From NCBI GenBank assembly GCA_963277665.1, contig OY728128.1, positions 1,352,170,356 to 1,352,234,355 of the forward strand: a stretch of 64,000 bases of DNA. The letters run 5' to 3'. This document shows positions 1-12,639 of this stretch, one piece after another. Source of the stretch: Viscum album (lineage: Eukaryota; Streptophyta; Magnoliopsida; Santalales; Viscaceae). The notes beneath the pieces were generated by a model. The model ran no database searches and was not told the origin of the DNA. It saw only the letters and a program-made list of their open reading frames with translations. Within the stretch, counting starts at the first letter, position 1. Each line of letters opens with the position of its first letter. Position numbers and translations under genes: made by a program.

Positions 1-2960
1 GCATTTGGAATTTTTTATTTATTTTGTTTATTTTGATAAATTGAAAAAACACTTCTTTCAAAAACCCTTCTTTAAACACCCATTCATTTAAATTTTTATT
101 TTAATTACCTTTATTTAAATAATATTTTTAAAACCCAAATTTTAAAATTCATTTTAATATATTTATTTAAAAATCGTTTTTAAACATATTTGAAAAAACA
201 TTTAATTGTTCAAAGCTAAAATTATGTTTAATGATCTATTTTTAAATCATATATTTAATTGAATAAATGTTGGTCTTTCAAAATGTTTATTCTTTATTGG
301 AACTAAATTTTTGAATTATTTTAATATTTCATTTGACTTAATTTTTTTTATTTTCAATTAAAACTTAATAGCATGTGTTAATTTTCTAATCCCAATGTCT
401 GTATATTTCTTATTTGAGAATTTTTTTTATATACATATATCAAATAATGTAATGTATTTAAATTAATATATATATAATTTATTATTCATACTCTTCCCTA
501 ACATTCATTGTGCACGCGGAAACTTATCCTCCTTGTGTCGTAGTGGTCTTACTTCCCCGAACCTCATACATGCACAAATCCACCATGGAAACACCAACAT
601 CTGTGACATCTCTCGCCAGCATCATTTTATGATCTCCAAAATTTTCAGAATCACATGGAACCAGCATCACACACACCATATTCTTGTTTTTTTTCTAGTT
701 TAAACAGTCCTCTACGTGATTCCTAACACCTCATACATTTCCAACACAACACCTATACATGAAACTTCAATAGTCATCAAAGCAATTATTCCTTCAAACC
801 AATTCATCAATAGGGTAACTAGTTTTATTTACTGTGAAGCCTCTCTCCAACTTATCATGAAGGATATTATTAGGATACCACAAGTATTTTTGGAACTTAA
901 CATGAGGTAGCTTTTGAACCTACTATGAACTCACTTTGATTTCCCATGCTACGTTATATGCAACTAACTGTGAGTTTCATTATACTTATTTTATGAGTTA
1001 CCTAACTACCATAAGAACAGCAATCTACCTACTGTGAAGAGACACTTCAACCTACCATGAGGTATTTTAAATGAAAGGTATTTTTTTTAAATTGACTGCA
1101 TTAATTAATAAACTTTTTATGCATCAATTATTTTAAACAGTGTGAGTTATTTCTTAAGTGATCATGCATTGTGTTTTTTATTAACCGAGAATTATATTTT
1201 ATAGTGACCATGAGTAATTTTTTATACTAGTAGAGCAATATTATTCTAAAGTGAATACATAAAAAATTTAGTCACATGACCATTATACCTACTACATGAT
1301 CATTTTATTCACACGGTCCATATACCGACCATGAACGCATGGTAAGTATAATGACCACAAGCCTTATTCCTCGGACTATTTATTCTTTACATTTCATTTT
1401 TTTATCAAAAAAATTATATTCTTCTAGAATAATTTGTAGTATAATTATTAGAACTTTTGTTTATTACAAGTTTATGGGATTGGATTTTATCATTTCCTTT
1501 TTTGTATAATTCTCATTTATTCTAATGAACATATTTAGAGTGTTTAGAATCTTTTTTATATAGGAATAAAACTCTATGATAATGACTGAAATATTTCAAA
1601 ATTCAAGTAATGGAATTACTCTATGTTTTATTATTCTATAAAACATGGAATTCTATGATTAGTAAATTATATGCTCCTATAAAATTATAAAAATATTTAA
1701 GTTAATGATAAAAGATTGATATTTGGGAATGAGATCAAGGGAGAACACGATAAAACAAACTTGATGCAGTTTATTCAAACTACGATCTTCGAAATGATAC
1801 ACAATTGACTCCAAATATTTGATTGAGAGCTTATATGACTACCATTACACTATTTAAATAATAAATTAACTTATATAATTTCATTATTGACTGTTTAAGT
1901 GATCAAATATGATCAAGATACAATGACATTAATAATCATTTTCTCCAATAATATTCTTAAATTTATTTATGATTTTTATTATTTTGTACTTCTTTAATAT
2001 ATTTGTAATTGTAAGTGTCATTTTAGGATTTTTACCAATAAAAATAACCTATATTTTGGTTGTTCTACCAACCAAAAGGAAGGTTCTTGGGTTGTGAATC
2101 CTAAATAAATTTAGGTTCAATTAGATTGTGACTCCCAAATAAAGTCGGGTCAGACTGGGTTATGAATATCGAAAGAAGTCAGGTTTTTTCTTTTGATTAT
2201 TGTAAAAGGTACAGTTTGTAAATAGTTCATCACACCTTTAAAAGTGAGTTTCTATTAGTGGGTATTGATATTATATCCAAGTATATAATATTTAATATTT
2301 AACTACAATATTTTTTATATTAACCACTATAAAAATACCATGTTCGCATTTTAATTTTCACTGCATTGGATCTTGAACACTGCACTCACTGTTGATTATT
2401 TCAATAATATACTCTAATTAATTGTTTGTTATAAAAGTTTTCAAAATACTATCCACCACACCCCATACTTTATTTACATCAATATCAATCCTAAAACCTT
2501 AATGACAAGATCCTAATATTAGGAATTACACATTTATATAATTAAATTTTATGTTATTATTGTCCATGTGATTGTTTTATTTTCCATGGTTATTTTTTAA
2601 AGCTTTATATATTGATTAAATAGAAAATTTATTGATTATTTACTCTCTTATATTGTTTATGTCTTGTGTATTTATGGTATCTTATATTGTGCGATTTCTC
2701 TTACTAAGTATCTAAGATGACACTTGATTTTGTTTTCTTTTCATCATGATATTTATAATGAATAATTGAATGATTATCAAGGATGCAAGAAATTTTTTCA
2801 TATTATGATTTTATCTTTCAATATAATATGAAAGTATTGTTTGTATATAATTATCTAGTTTTTCTAAAATGATAAATCCTTCATTGTGAGATCCCTTTCA
2901 TCATTTACCAATGTAATGAAATAAACACTAGATCTAGGTTACTATAGTTGGTCTTGATAA
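1..2960 (+). mobile_element. 3' portion of the left (5') LTR
   Basis: This is the visible part of the 5' LTR, ending just before the primer site. The stretch 2480-2960 aligns by eye with 22690-23167 of the other LTR: shared anchors include 'ttattattgtccatgtgatt', 'accaatgtaat' and 'aaacacta'. Further left the match is unclear, and 480-1360 may hold unrelated or diverged sequence, including recurring short words such as 'accatga' and 'actgtgaa'. The 64-codon ORF at 716-910 has no family features and I do not regard it as a gene. Confidence 0.5.
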
Positions 2961-2963
2961 AGT

Positions 2964-2976
2964 TGGTATCAAAGTA
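2964..2976 (+). other. Primer binding site, initiator tRNA-Met type
   Basis: TGGTATCAAAGTA differs at one or two bases from the plant consensus TGGTATCAGAGC, which is complementary to the 3' end of initiator tRNA-Met. It lies a few bases after the LTR end, as expected for plus-strand orientation. Confidence 0.7.
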
Positions 2977-4226
2977 TGTTTAGTAGGACTATTGGGAACT
3001 GGATTTTAAAAGAATATAGTTAACATGGGCATTATTATAATACCTTAGAATATTTGAGAAATTTTTGTGGATTTTTATTCCTTAGCATAATATTATTATA
3101 TAATTATATGTTTTCCATTTTTTAGGTATAGAACCTACTGGAATAAAGTAAAATAATATCAACACCATTAGTCAATGTATAGATTTACCTTATGTGTAAG
3201 TCAATATAGTGGGTGTTGGAGAAAATTAGATAATGGATATATTGTGTAAATTGAACTAGGTTATGGAAAATATCGTTTTTTGTATAGAGTATCCTATTTT
3301 TTCATTGTGTGATGAACTTATCTTAGATCACATTATATGATTGAAATATCTATCCTTTAATGAAACAATTAATCCCTTAACAATTGAGTAATGGAGAAAG
3401 TCCATTAAAATGATATATTTGGATTTTTGAAGTAATAAAAGTAAATGAGTATTATGGAATTATATTATTTAAAAGGATATTTAGATCAATGGTCATCATT
3501 AAATCAAAATACTAAGGAGGATGGAGTGATATAGGGAATGGAATGGAAAAACATTAAGGTGATTCCCATTTATAAATGGTTTCCTCTAGAATCAAAAACT
3601 GATATAGAAAAGAAATTCCTAAATTTTAGATATATGTAAGTGGAATTTGTTGCTATGAATAAATAAAAAATTCAAGATTAGAAAGGAAAGTTATAGACTA
3701 TGTACATAATCTAAAAATTAAGAATTTTTATTTCGTTGATGGACTGAAGCTGGTTCTCTTAATGGAACTGGCCACTCAAACGTTTTTATCATACGATGAT
3801 ATGGTATCATGTCACATAAAGATAAAGAAATAATTTTCCAAGTCATATATCATTAATGAAAATCAAGAGAAGAAAAGGATAACTAAATCAGAAAGGAAAA
3901 AGAAATAAGGCAAAGGAGAATGAGGGTAGGATGGAAACTCAAACATGTAATAATTATGTGGAAAGAAACATGTTGGTAAATTATTAATAGAATGGTAGTT
4001 TTTCCTATGTTCAAAGATAAGGTTCATCCGGATCATGAATGAGAGGGAAAGACATAAATCACTGATATTCAACATTTCAACTGTAAGGATACATGGAACT
4101 ATTTGAACCAATTCCCCAAGTGTAAAGGATTATCTTGATAATTTAATTATGGTATTTATTAATATTATCATTGTATACTATAAAACAGATGAAGAAAAAT
4201 ATAGTCACTTTTGAATCAATCATGGG
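2977..4226 (+). pseudogene. Decayed gag region of the long-LTR element
   Basis: No open frame survives. Near 3730-3770 the plus strand reads FVDGLKLVLLMEL, which resembles the FI/FVxGLxPEL segment of plant gypsy gag (Retrotrans_gag family). It is followed by a Lys-rich stretch. At about 3945-4055 there are scattered Cys codons and His/Gly positions that could be a ruined pair of zinc knuckles, but I am not sure of them. The sequence is cut at 4227 by the CACTA transposon and resumes at 17282. Its position directly after the primer site is where gag belongs. Confidence 0.5.
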
Positions 4227-4229
4227 ACT

Positions 4230-4240
4230 CACTACTGGAA
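4230..4240 (+). repeat. CACTA left terminal inverted repeat
   Basis: CACTACTGGAA matches the inverted right end at 10 of 11 positions. It is preceded by the target duplication ACT at 4227-4229. Confidence 0.95.
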
Positions 4241-4251
4241 TATGGGTTCTT

Positions 4252-4440
4252 CATAACAGTTATATACCAATGGTTTGCTTAAACCGTTGGTAAAAAAAGA
4301 GTTTTACCAATGATTTGATAAAACCGTTGGTAAAACCGGGTACATGACACCCTTTACCAATGGTTCTAGTGAACCATTTCTAAAGGGGTATAAATCCTCC
4401 CCCCCCCCCTACCAACGGTTCTTGAAAACTGTTGGTAAAG
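4252..4440 (+). repeat. CACTA left subterminal palindromic repeats
   Basis: At least four imperfect palindromes of about 26-30 bp occur at 4265-4292, 4302-4335, 4357-4383 and 4411-4436. Each joins a TACCAA(T/C)GGTTT-type arm to an AAACCGTTGGTA-type arm through a short loop. In CACTA elements the subterminal repeats are the binding sites for the TNPA-type protein. That function is inferred here from family and position. Confidence 0.85.
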
Positions 4441-5936
4441 GTTTTCTCCAATATCACCGCACAACCCTTCTCCTCTCCCCCATTCAGACAGAACCCTAAT
4501 TTGACAACACCTCTCCCCCACGATCAGATAAACTCTCCCCCATTTATATAACACCTCTCTCGGGTTCATCTCGATTCATCCATCCGAACGGTTGGAATCT
4601 TGGATTCCCCCATCAAAGATGCTTAATCATCATCCTAACCATCCAAAATGAGGTATTTTCTTAAGTGGTGCCTTATTTTTATTGTTATCTATCTAATATT
4701 TCAGTTTTAAGTTTGGATTTTGATGTGTATATGTTTTTTTCTGTTTTTATTTAACCTAGAAAACCCTTTTAGATTTTTTAATTGTCACTTTAATTTATCA
4801 TATCATTATATTAAAATGTTATAAAAATAGACTAGATAGTTATAGACCTCTCGATGGTCACCTACATGAATTGTATCTCACACATTGTTCGAGATACCAT
4901 TGGGTACCCGAAAAAACTACATGATTATATGTTCAGATAAGGGGAATCATCATTTTACAGAGGCATGACTACTCATATGACATAGGATGAAGCATCTAGC
5001 AAATGATTGGGTTGTAGCTCAAAAAGATAGGTTGAATTTTAGAATTTATTGAGCCTCTTGTATAGTAATACTTCTTACTAGTTGTAACTACTTTTTTCTT
5101 CTTGATACATGACATACATTACCATCATTCGGTTTATGATTCAGTTATTAATTGGTATTATTGATTTGGTTATTTTCATCCATTTCTAGTATTTTCCCAT
5201 TGTTATCTTTATTCTACTTTTTAACTGATAATATTAAAATTGTGCAACTTAGGTAATGAGGGAATAGTCTCCCCCAGACACACCAAAGGCTCTCACTATT
5301 AGTCGATAACATTTGGAATTTTGGTAGATGTTCTTGAGGCCATGTGTCAATCTGGGTTCAGGTTACTAATGAGTGGCATCCTGGTTTGGGATGTCACAAT
5401 TCCTGGATATCCTTTTAATATGTGTTTCTAACCAAATCCATACCTATAACTACTGAAGGTCCCTCTCCAAAATCAATTGGGACATGATTCAATGAATACA
5501 CCCTAACAACCTATAATCTATGTCCCCAAACCTAGGATCATTTAATCCATGGTTAAGGTGAAACTTGATGAGTCCATAACTACTTTTGATGTGATCCTCA
5601 TCCTACTCCTCATCCTGATCTTCCCGAAGAAGTTAAAGTATAAAACTAATGTACCCTCAACAAGACCCTTAAGGATTATGTATTCCTCGATCCACTTCCA
5701 ATATCTTACTGGGCAATCCTTGGATATAGGCATTCGAAATTTTGTATCTTATTTTCTTATATACACTGTATTTTTTTTTTTTTTCTTAATATGATTCTCA
5801 TATAGAGTAATGTGTCGGTTATGCTTTTATATAAAGTTACAATTTTCATTTACCTAAATATTTTTTTGATTGAACTTCAATATTATTGAATTTCTTTGAA
5901 ATGACTTATTGCAATTTTTTTACAGAATGGATAGAA
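4441..5936 (+). other. CACTA leader region upstream of the transposase
   Basis: This stretch lies between the subterminal repeats and the transposase start. It begins with a pyrimidine-rich part (about 4440-4560) and then becomes AT-rich. A typical 3' splice site (a T-run followed by ACAG) lies just before the transposase ATG at 5937, so much of it may be promoter, 5' untranslated exon and leader intron. Overlapping short ORFs on both strands at 5542-5794 show no recognisable protein. Confidence 0.45.
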
Positions 5937-8900
5937 GTTGGATGTACAAAACTGATCGGATTTCAACCGATTTTTAAAATAATTTGAATAGATTTTTAGA
6001 TTTTTCATTTGACAAGGCTTCAGATAGTGGTCTCATACACTGCCCATGTTTTAATTGTGTTGGAAGACCATGGTTGAGTTGTGAATCCGTTAGCTATCAT
6101 ATAACCAAATATGGTTTCTAAAAAAACTATTATGTGTGGTATAACGATGGAGAGAAAATGGATTCTCAAAATGTTGATGATCCAAATGATAGGACTGAAT
6201 TGAAGAGTTTGATATATGATTGGTTTCCATTTATTCAACATCATGTGAAGGAAAGGATGTCCATCCAACAATATTTTGATAAAAGCACCCATAATGTGTC
6301 CAATGAAAATGATGATTTTTATAGGGTGAAAAAATTGAATGCTGATGCGACGACTCCAGTATATCAGCAATTTTGTAAAATGAAAAAGTTGGAATTTTTA
6401 ATCCGATTGTTTCATGGGAAAACTATGTATGGTATTTAAAATACTACAATTGATTACATTCTTACCTTCTTGAAGGACTTACTTCTAGATGATGAAGATA
6501 TTCCCTCAATCCACTATATGGCATGGAAGTTATTTGATGAACTTGGATTCTCAAAAAAAATCATGCTTGCCTAAATGATTGCAGCTTATTTTGTGAGGAA
6601 ACTGTGGAAAGAAATGATTGTACCAAATGTCGAACCTCCCAATAGAAGCCAAAAGATGACGGAACACCATCTCGTGTGCCATAAAAAGTAATGTGGAACT
6701 TTCCATTGATCCCTAGATTACAGAATTTTTTCATGTTTGATGAAATATCAGTAAAAATACAATAGCGTGACACCGAGAGAAAAAAGAATAATAAAGAGTT
6801 GGTTCACCCTGCAGATGGATTATCATGAAAAAGATTTGATGCTCGATATCCTGAATTTTCAGCCGATGTGCGTAATGTGAGACAGTTTCTTTCATGTGAC
6901 ATTTTTAATCTATTTGGGTAGATTATTACTTTGCACAACACATGGTCGGTTTTCATATAGATTTATAACGTTCCCCCATGGTTGTGTATGAAAGAGCCTT
7001 ACACTTTCTTGAGTATACTGATATCTGGCCCTTCTGATCCTCGAAATGATATAGATGTATACATGAAACCTTTAATAAAAGAGTTGAAACTTCTTTGGGA
7101 TGTGGGTGTGCCCACATACAATGCATGTTCAAAAGACATATTTCAGATGCGTGATGCACTTATGTGGATGATCAATGATTTTCCTACTTATGCAATGATG
7201 TCTGGATGGAGCACAAAACGAAAATTGTCATATCTTGTTTGTATGAAGAATACACAATCGAGAAGACTGAAATATCGTTGTAGTTTTAGTTTTATGGGAC
7301 AACGATGATTCTTTCCAATGAACCATCCGTATAGAAAAAATCATCGAAGATTTGACAATACCATGGAGACTAACAATCCACCTAAGCGTATGTCTAGAAC
7401 TGATGTGCTTAATGAATTTAAAAATTTTATTTATTCATTTGGGAAGGGTGTAATGAAATCTAGAAAGAGGAAAAATGTTTCCAAAGATACCTGTTACAAT
7501 TGGAAGAAGAAGAGTATATTCTTTGAGTTGTCGTATTGGTCAACTAACTTGTTATGCTATTACTTAGACGTAATGTACATTGAAAAGAATATATGTGAAA
7601 TGTTGCTTTCGATTCTTCTAAATGTCAAGGGGAAGAAAAAATATGATTTACGATCTCGGCATGACTTGGTAGATTGGGTGATTAGACCAGAATTGCATCC
7701 TATTTGTATCAGTGAAAATAAATGGCAAGTTCCATGTGCTTCTTATGTGATGACACCTACTGAAAAAAAATCAATTTCTGTAAGTGATAGAGACTATTAA
7801 AGTTCTTCATGGCTATTCAAGAAATATATCAAAATAGTTCAATAGAAAAGAGTTGAGGCTGAAATGTTTGAAGACTCATGATTATCACATCATTTTGCAT
7901 GAGTAGATTCCAATATCAATCTTTCATCTCTTTCCTAATAATGTAAGAGTCTCGGTTATTCGGTTGTGCTGTTTGTTTAGAGATATTTGTGCTATGAAGT
8001 TGTCCAAATCCTTCTTGCAATAACTATTGACAGAGACACCATTAATTTTGTGTGAGTTAGAGAAAATATTCCCTCAATAATTTTTTACATGCATATTGTA
8101 TCTGACTTTAAATATTCAGACCAAAATACTTCTTGGAGGAATTGTTGATTTCGGTTGGATGTATCCAACTGAAAGAAACATGTACACATTAAAATCATAT
8201 GTTTGGAATAAGAATTATCCCAAAGTTTCTATTGTGGATGGTTACTTGGATCAAGAATGTATGGATTTATGGTCAATGTATTTGTCTGATCTTACTACGA
8301 GAATAAATATACCAATGAGAAATGAAGAAGAACAGTATGAGCTAATTGAACCCAGTTTTCCATCACTTCCTTAGATAGGAGGAATTCTAGGATCATATAC
8401 ATTGACGACATTAAGCCTAGAAGAGTGAGAGATGGCACATCGCACAGTGTTGTTCAATTGTGTTTTGTTCGATGAGTATATCAAGTAAGTAAATTGCACA
8501 TTAATATCTTATCTTATCTTTTATAATTTTAAATATTTGTTTAACTATAATTATTTTTATCTATAGGGAACATAAATAATTGATATATAGAAATCATCAT
8601 TGTTTATCTCTGAGAAGGAAAGAGACTTTTCATAGAAAAGTCTTTTCTGCATGGTTGAAATTGGAGGTAAAAATATTTCTGTAATAACAAAATAAAAATA
8701 ATATTTAATTAAGTTTTCTATTTATTTATATTTTAGGTATCAATTTTTCCTAAAGACTCTATTACAAAGGAAATAAGAGCTTTGGATTTTGGTCCTAATA
8801 CCATGGTTCGTTCTTGTAAATCACTTGTTATCAATGGATACAAATTTATTATCACTGAACGAGCAAGGAACATGAGAACACAGCATGATGGTGTTATGCT

Positions 8901-9340
8901 AACTACCACAACAGATTGTTATGCCAATTCATCAGATAATAGACCTCATTCTAAAAATGTATCTTATTATGGAGTCATGGAGAAAATAGTAATTTTGTAT
9001 TATTAATCACATAGTCGAGTCACGGTGATGAAATTCCAATGGTTTGATTCAACAACGAGGCAAGGCACCTTTATTGATGATTGTGGATTTCGATTTATTG
9101 ACATGACTCTCACTCTTTCCACCGATGAACCATATGTATTGGCATCAATGGTGAAACAAGTTTTTTATGTCAAAGATCATCATCATCCTATATTCGATGT
9201 AATTATTAAAGTAAATCCTAGAAATGTTTTGGATGATGGTGATGATGAATTTGAAATTATCCCTACTGCAATTGGAAGCAATCTATTTATTACTTATGAT
9301 GACTCCAATAGCTCAATTTTCAGAGTAAATTGTGAATGAG
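5937..9340 (+). pseudogene. TNP2-like CACTA transposase, disrupted
   Basis: This gene would encode the catalytic CACTA transposase. It opens with MDRSWMYK at 5937, the usual start of the transposase-associated domain, whose HCPCFNC and YHITKYGF segments follow to about 6125. The Transposase_21 core runs from about 6980 to 7730 (SGPSDPRNDIDVY, MINDFPTYAMMSGWSTKRK, YLDVMYIEKNICEMLL). A DUF4218-like part lies at about 8096-8480 (GWMYPTERNMYTLKSY, VLFNCVLFDEYIK), and a DUF4216-like part at 8740-9270 (INGYKF, QVFYVKDHHHP). Two short introns with GT...AG ends are apparent at 8485-8566 and 8667-8736. Stops and frameshifts occur throughout, for example just after the N-terminus, at 6439 and at 7800-8090. 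The order of domains is that of full plant CACTA transposases. Confidence 0.92.
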
Positions 9341-9558
9341 AAGTTGTGGTGGGAAATATATAGAATCATACAGTCATGTTCTCACCTAAATGTTTCACCT
9401 AAATCATTCAGAGTGTGTATCCTAGTATATACCTTCAAACCAATATAAATATTTTGTTTATTTATGTTTTTCTTATCAGAATGCTTTTTCTATATATTTT
9501 TTTGGGTTACACATTAGTTATCTATTTCTAATTACTTCCATATTTGTTTTCATTGAAG

Positions 9559-11935
9559 GAAATGACACCCATTGAAGAGATGCGGTGGAAGAAGATGATA
9601 TCAAATAATCATCGCCTAACCCAGATGGGCGTTCATCCACTCATCCCTGTTCTGAGTATTTTATTTCAAATATATATATTTCAATAACTTATAATATCAT
9701 GTGTTTACTTTTGTGTTAAACTTTTTTTCGGGATCCACTCCCTAGACAAGAGATATCCAATGAGGAGCCTGATATTATTCCCAGTATAGAGGCTGGTGGT
9801 AGGAGGGGGAGGTGTCAGAGTTAGACGATCATCTGGTGGTCCTGGTACTGAGGACGACGGTACGAGGGCTCGTGGTGAGAGAGTTGGAAGATCCAATGGA
9901 TGTACCCGATTGAACTATGACACTACCACAGATGTATCTTATACACCCCATTTTGATCCTAGTGTGTCTTTAGGGACATATGGGATATTTTGGCTTCTGA
10001 TGTTTACACTACCAGTTATCCAGATGTCTGTGCCATCATCTTTTTCTTCGGGTTCATTATCTCTGAGCTATTATATTCCACCTTCTTCGACTCCTGCTCC
10101 GACACAGTATATGGCTGAGGAGTATACACTGAGGGACACTCCACCTGTATAGGACATTCCTTTAGTTTCTGCACATCCAGTAACGCCCATTGATCTGACT
10201 ACCACAGGTATATTTATATAACTCTAACAAATTTTTAAACCAAAATTTATTTTTATTATAACTTTTACAGATATTTTTTTCTTTAATAACAAATTAATCT
10301 ACTGATTGGAGTCGGGGAGGGGTGTACTCACATTAGTGTGGTATGTAACCACCAGACACAGTTTATGGTTGAATATAATGATGATGGACAGATGATTGAT
10401 AAACCTGGGTAGGAATGTTGAGGTTTTTTGGCAACGCTAGCCAAATACTCTGACACCATTCCGGTCAGCCCTCTCTATTGGAGGCATCTGCCACACGAAG
10501 TCAAGGATAATGTGTGGGCACAAATATGGGTAAAAATCTATTGTATTTAATGTATTATTTTTTGTATTTATATGAATTAATCTATTGGGTATCAGATTCG
10601 GTTTAACTACCCTGATGGTGAGGGTGCATGACCAGCACAATTAAAGGACCTAGGAGAGATTTGGAGAGCTTATAAGCATGAGGTGTTGTTGGTTGGTGTG
10701 ATAGAGTGGACATGGAGTTGGAGACAGTACCTATCATGGATGACTGCCTGCTAGAGAAATATCACCAAATGATTGCCCATTGGGTGACTGCCAAATTTAA
10801 GGTATTAATCCCATTTGAGGTATTTAAATGATAGTTTTCATATTTTGAATTAATATTATATTATTTATTATTAAACATTATTTAGGAATCTTCCAAAAAA
10901 CATTTATTCAAAGAAATAACTCCACACTTTGAGGCACACTACTATGTCAGATCATGAGAGGCAGCTAGTACGATATAGTTGTTTATAATTTTTCATTAGG
11001 ACATTCCCTTTTTATTATTTCCTACTTAAATGATGTGATTTATTGAATATTGAATATATGATAATAATTTTACTTTATATTGTTTCAATGTCATTATAGA
11101 AGCACAAATTGAATATTGAAGGATGTCTCCCTCGAGAAAAATTGTTTTGCTCGAGTAGAAGGAAAAAAGATAGAACTACGGATAATGAACCGACACAAGG
11201 ACAGATGGTAAGTTTTAATTTGTTTATATCAAATTTTAATATCTATTCTGAAATTTAATAATCTATTAATACTTTTAATAGGATACTTTAGATTCCATTG
11301 ATGCCCAAGATCCTGAAAATTTTGGGCCACACGATCATTATATCAGGTTTTGGGAGATGAGCACTCTGGTCGAGTAAACTACCGACCTAGTAATAATATA
11401 GTCCTGACGAGGTATTGGCCATCTCTAGGTATCCATTCTAGTACCACCGAGTTAGGAAAGGTCAAGGAGCATGCAATACAGTCAGATAAAAGGTTCATAG
11501 AGTTGGAAGAACGTGTTCGAATGAGGGTAAAGAATTTATGAAACTGATCAAAGCTTTATCTTCATCACTTCTACCAAAGGCCAGCATGGCTTGTCAGACA
11601 TATATTTCATCGATGGGTGCATTATAAAATTACCCAGGTGGAAGTTCTATTGGTGGCCGAGATGATGAAATTCCTGGTGATGACAAGGATTCTAAAGAGG
11701 AAGATGTTGAGGATGATGATGATGTTGAGATCGAGGGCGAGGATAAAGGTGAGGGCAAGGGAGAGGATGAGGATGATGATGAGGGCGAGGATGGTGCTGA
11801 GGATGAGAAAAGGGATGATGATGAGGACAGAGATGGTAGTGAGGATGAGGCTGATGATGATAGTGGTGATGGTGATGGTGATCAGGGGCAGATTGATCCA
11901 TTACATTTTTCACTAATATTTTTGACATTTGATTT
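9559..11935 (+). pseudogene. TNPA-like second CACTA gene (Transposase_24 type) with acidic C-terminal tail
   Basis: This lies downstream of the transposase in the same orientation, the usual second-gene position in CACTA elements. A Ser/Pro/Thr-rich N-terminal part is open at 9796-10152 and follows a likely intron. From about 10360 to 10740, segments such as EYNDDGQMIDKPG, SPLYWRHLPHEVKDNVW and LGEIWRAYKHE fit the plant Ptta/En/Spm transposase family (PF03004). Another conserved piece, DEHSGRVNYRPSNN, lies at 11355-11540. From 11650 to 11890 the frame GGRDDEIPGDDKDSKEED... encodes a long Asp/Glu run. Met/Arg-rich and His-rich ORFs over the same bases are shadows of it. In-frame stops and probable introns break the gene. 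The family role is DNA binding at the subterminal repeats, inferred only. Confidence 0.7.
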
Positions 11936-11989
11936 TTTATTTAATATAGATGTGTCGTTCTACTTCAAAGCCTAGAACACCTTGAACAC

Positions 11990-12335
11990 ACCCATCACAG
12001 CCCCTCAACCTCCTCCCTAGACCTTGGAAAGCCCCCCAGAAATCCCCCAGGAGAGCTCCCTGGATAGCACCCCCGCCCTGGACCCTGGACAGCCCCCCAG
12101 AAATCCCCCTTGACAGCCCCTAGGACAGCCCCCCCCCCCCCCCCCCACCCTCCGCACTAGACCCCGGACAGCCCCCAGACAGCCCACCACCCTCCTCCCT
12201 GGACCCCGGATATCCCCCCCATCCTCCTCCCTAGACCCCAGACGACCCCCCAGACAGCCCCCCAGACAGCCCCCTGGACAGCCCCCCCAATAGCCCCCCT
12301 CGACCCCGAACAACCCCCAGACAGAATTGTTCTCA
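11990..12335 (+). repeat. Cytosine-rich proline-coding minisatellite inside the CACTA element
   Basis: This is degenerate tandem repetition of units such as 'gacagccccccag', with an uninterrupted run of 18 C at 12129-12146. On the plus strand it reads as Pro-rich peptide (PPRQPPRQPPGQPP). It follows the acidic tail of the TNPA-like gene, so it could be an expanded exon segment. The Gly/Cys-rich minus-strand ORFs here are shadows. The guanine-rich minus strand could form G-quadruplexes. Base composition contrasts sharply with the AT-rich surroundings. Confidence 0.85.
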
Positions 12336-12639
12336 AATAAAATTTTACCACCCATTGATGGTGAACTTCGGGATGAGTTCCTTTAAATGGGAAGACTATA
12401 AGAACCTGGTTTTTCACTCTGGTATGGATATTTTTGAATTCAGTATAACTCATTATTTTTGACCAAATATGGAATCCTAATGATGTTATAATGGTTTATG
12501 GGGCTTTTGGGGCTTGTTCGGAGCTCAGAACCCCAGTCGGCGTAGAAAAACACTATGCCTCACGGTTAGTAAAAAATTTAATTCCATCCCACAAGGTATC
12601 TACCAACCATATGGGGATATATATTAGAAGAAATGTGCA
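12336..12639 (+). other. CACTA interior between C-rich tract and satellite
   Basis: No open frame is longer than a few tens of codons. Plus-strand codons at 12350-12450 read WEDYKNLVFHSGMDIFEF, which may be the end of the second CACTA gene's coding region. I do not recognise it. Confidence 0.3.

Noticed and set aside
4366..4569. Minus-strand 67-codon ORF at the CACTA left end
   Set aside because: It lies across subterminal palindromes and a pyrimidine-rich leader, with no protein features.
9705..9896. Minus-strand 63-codon Pro-rich ORF
   Set aside because: Shadow of the Ser/Pro-rich N-terminal part of the TNPA-like gene on the plus strand.
11617..11928. Met/Arg-rich (plus) and His-rich (minus) proteins
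   Set aside because: Both overlap the Asp/Glu-coding frame of the TNPA-like gene as out-of-frame shadows.
12017..12453. Glycine-rich and other minus-strand proteins
   Set aside because: They are the reverse frames of the C-rich repeat. Composition alone explains them.
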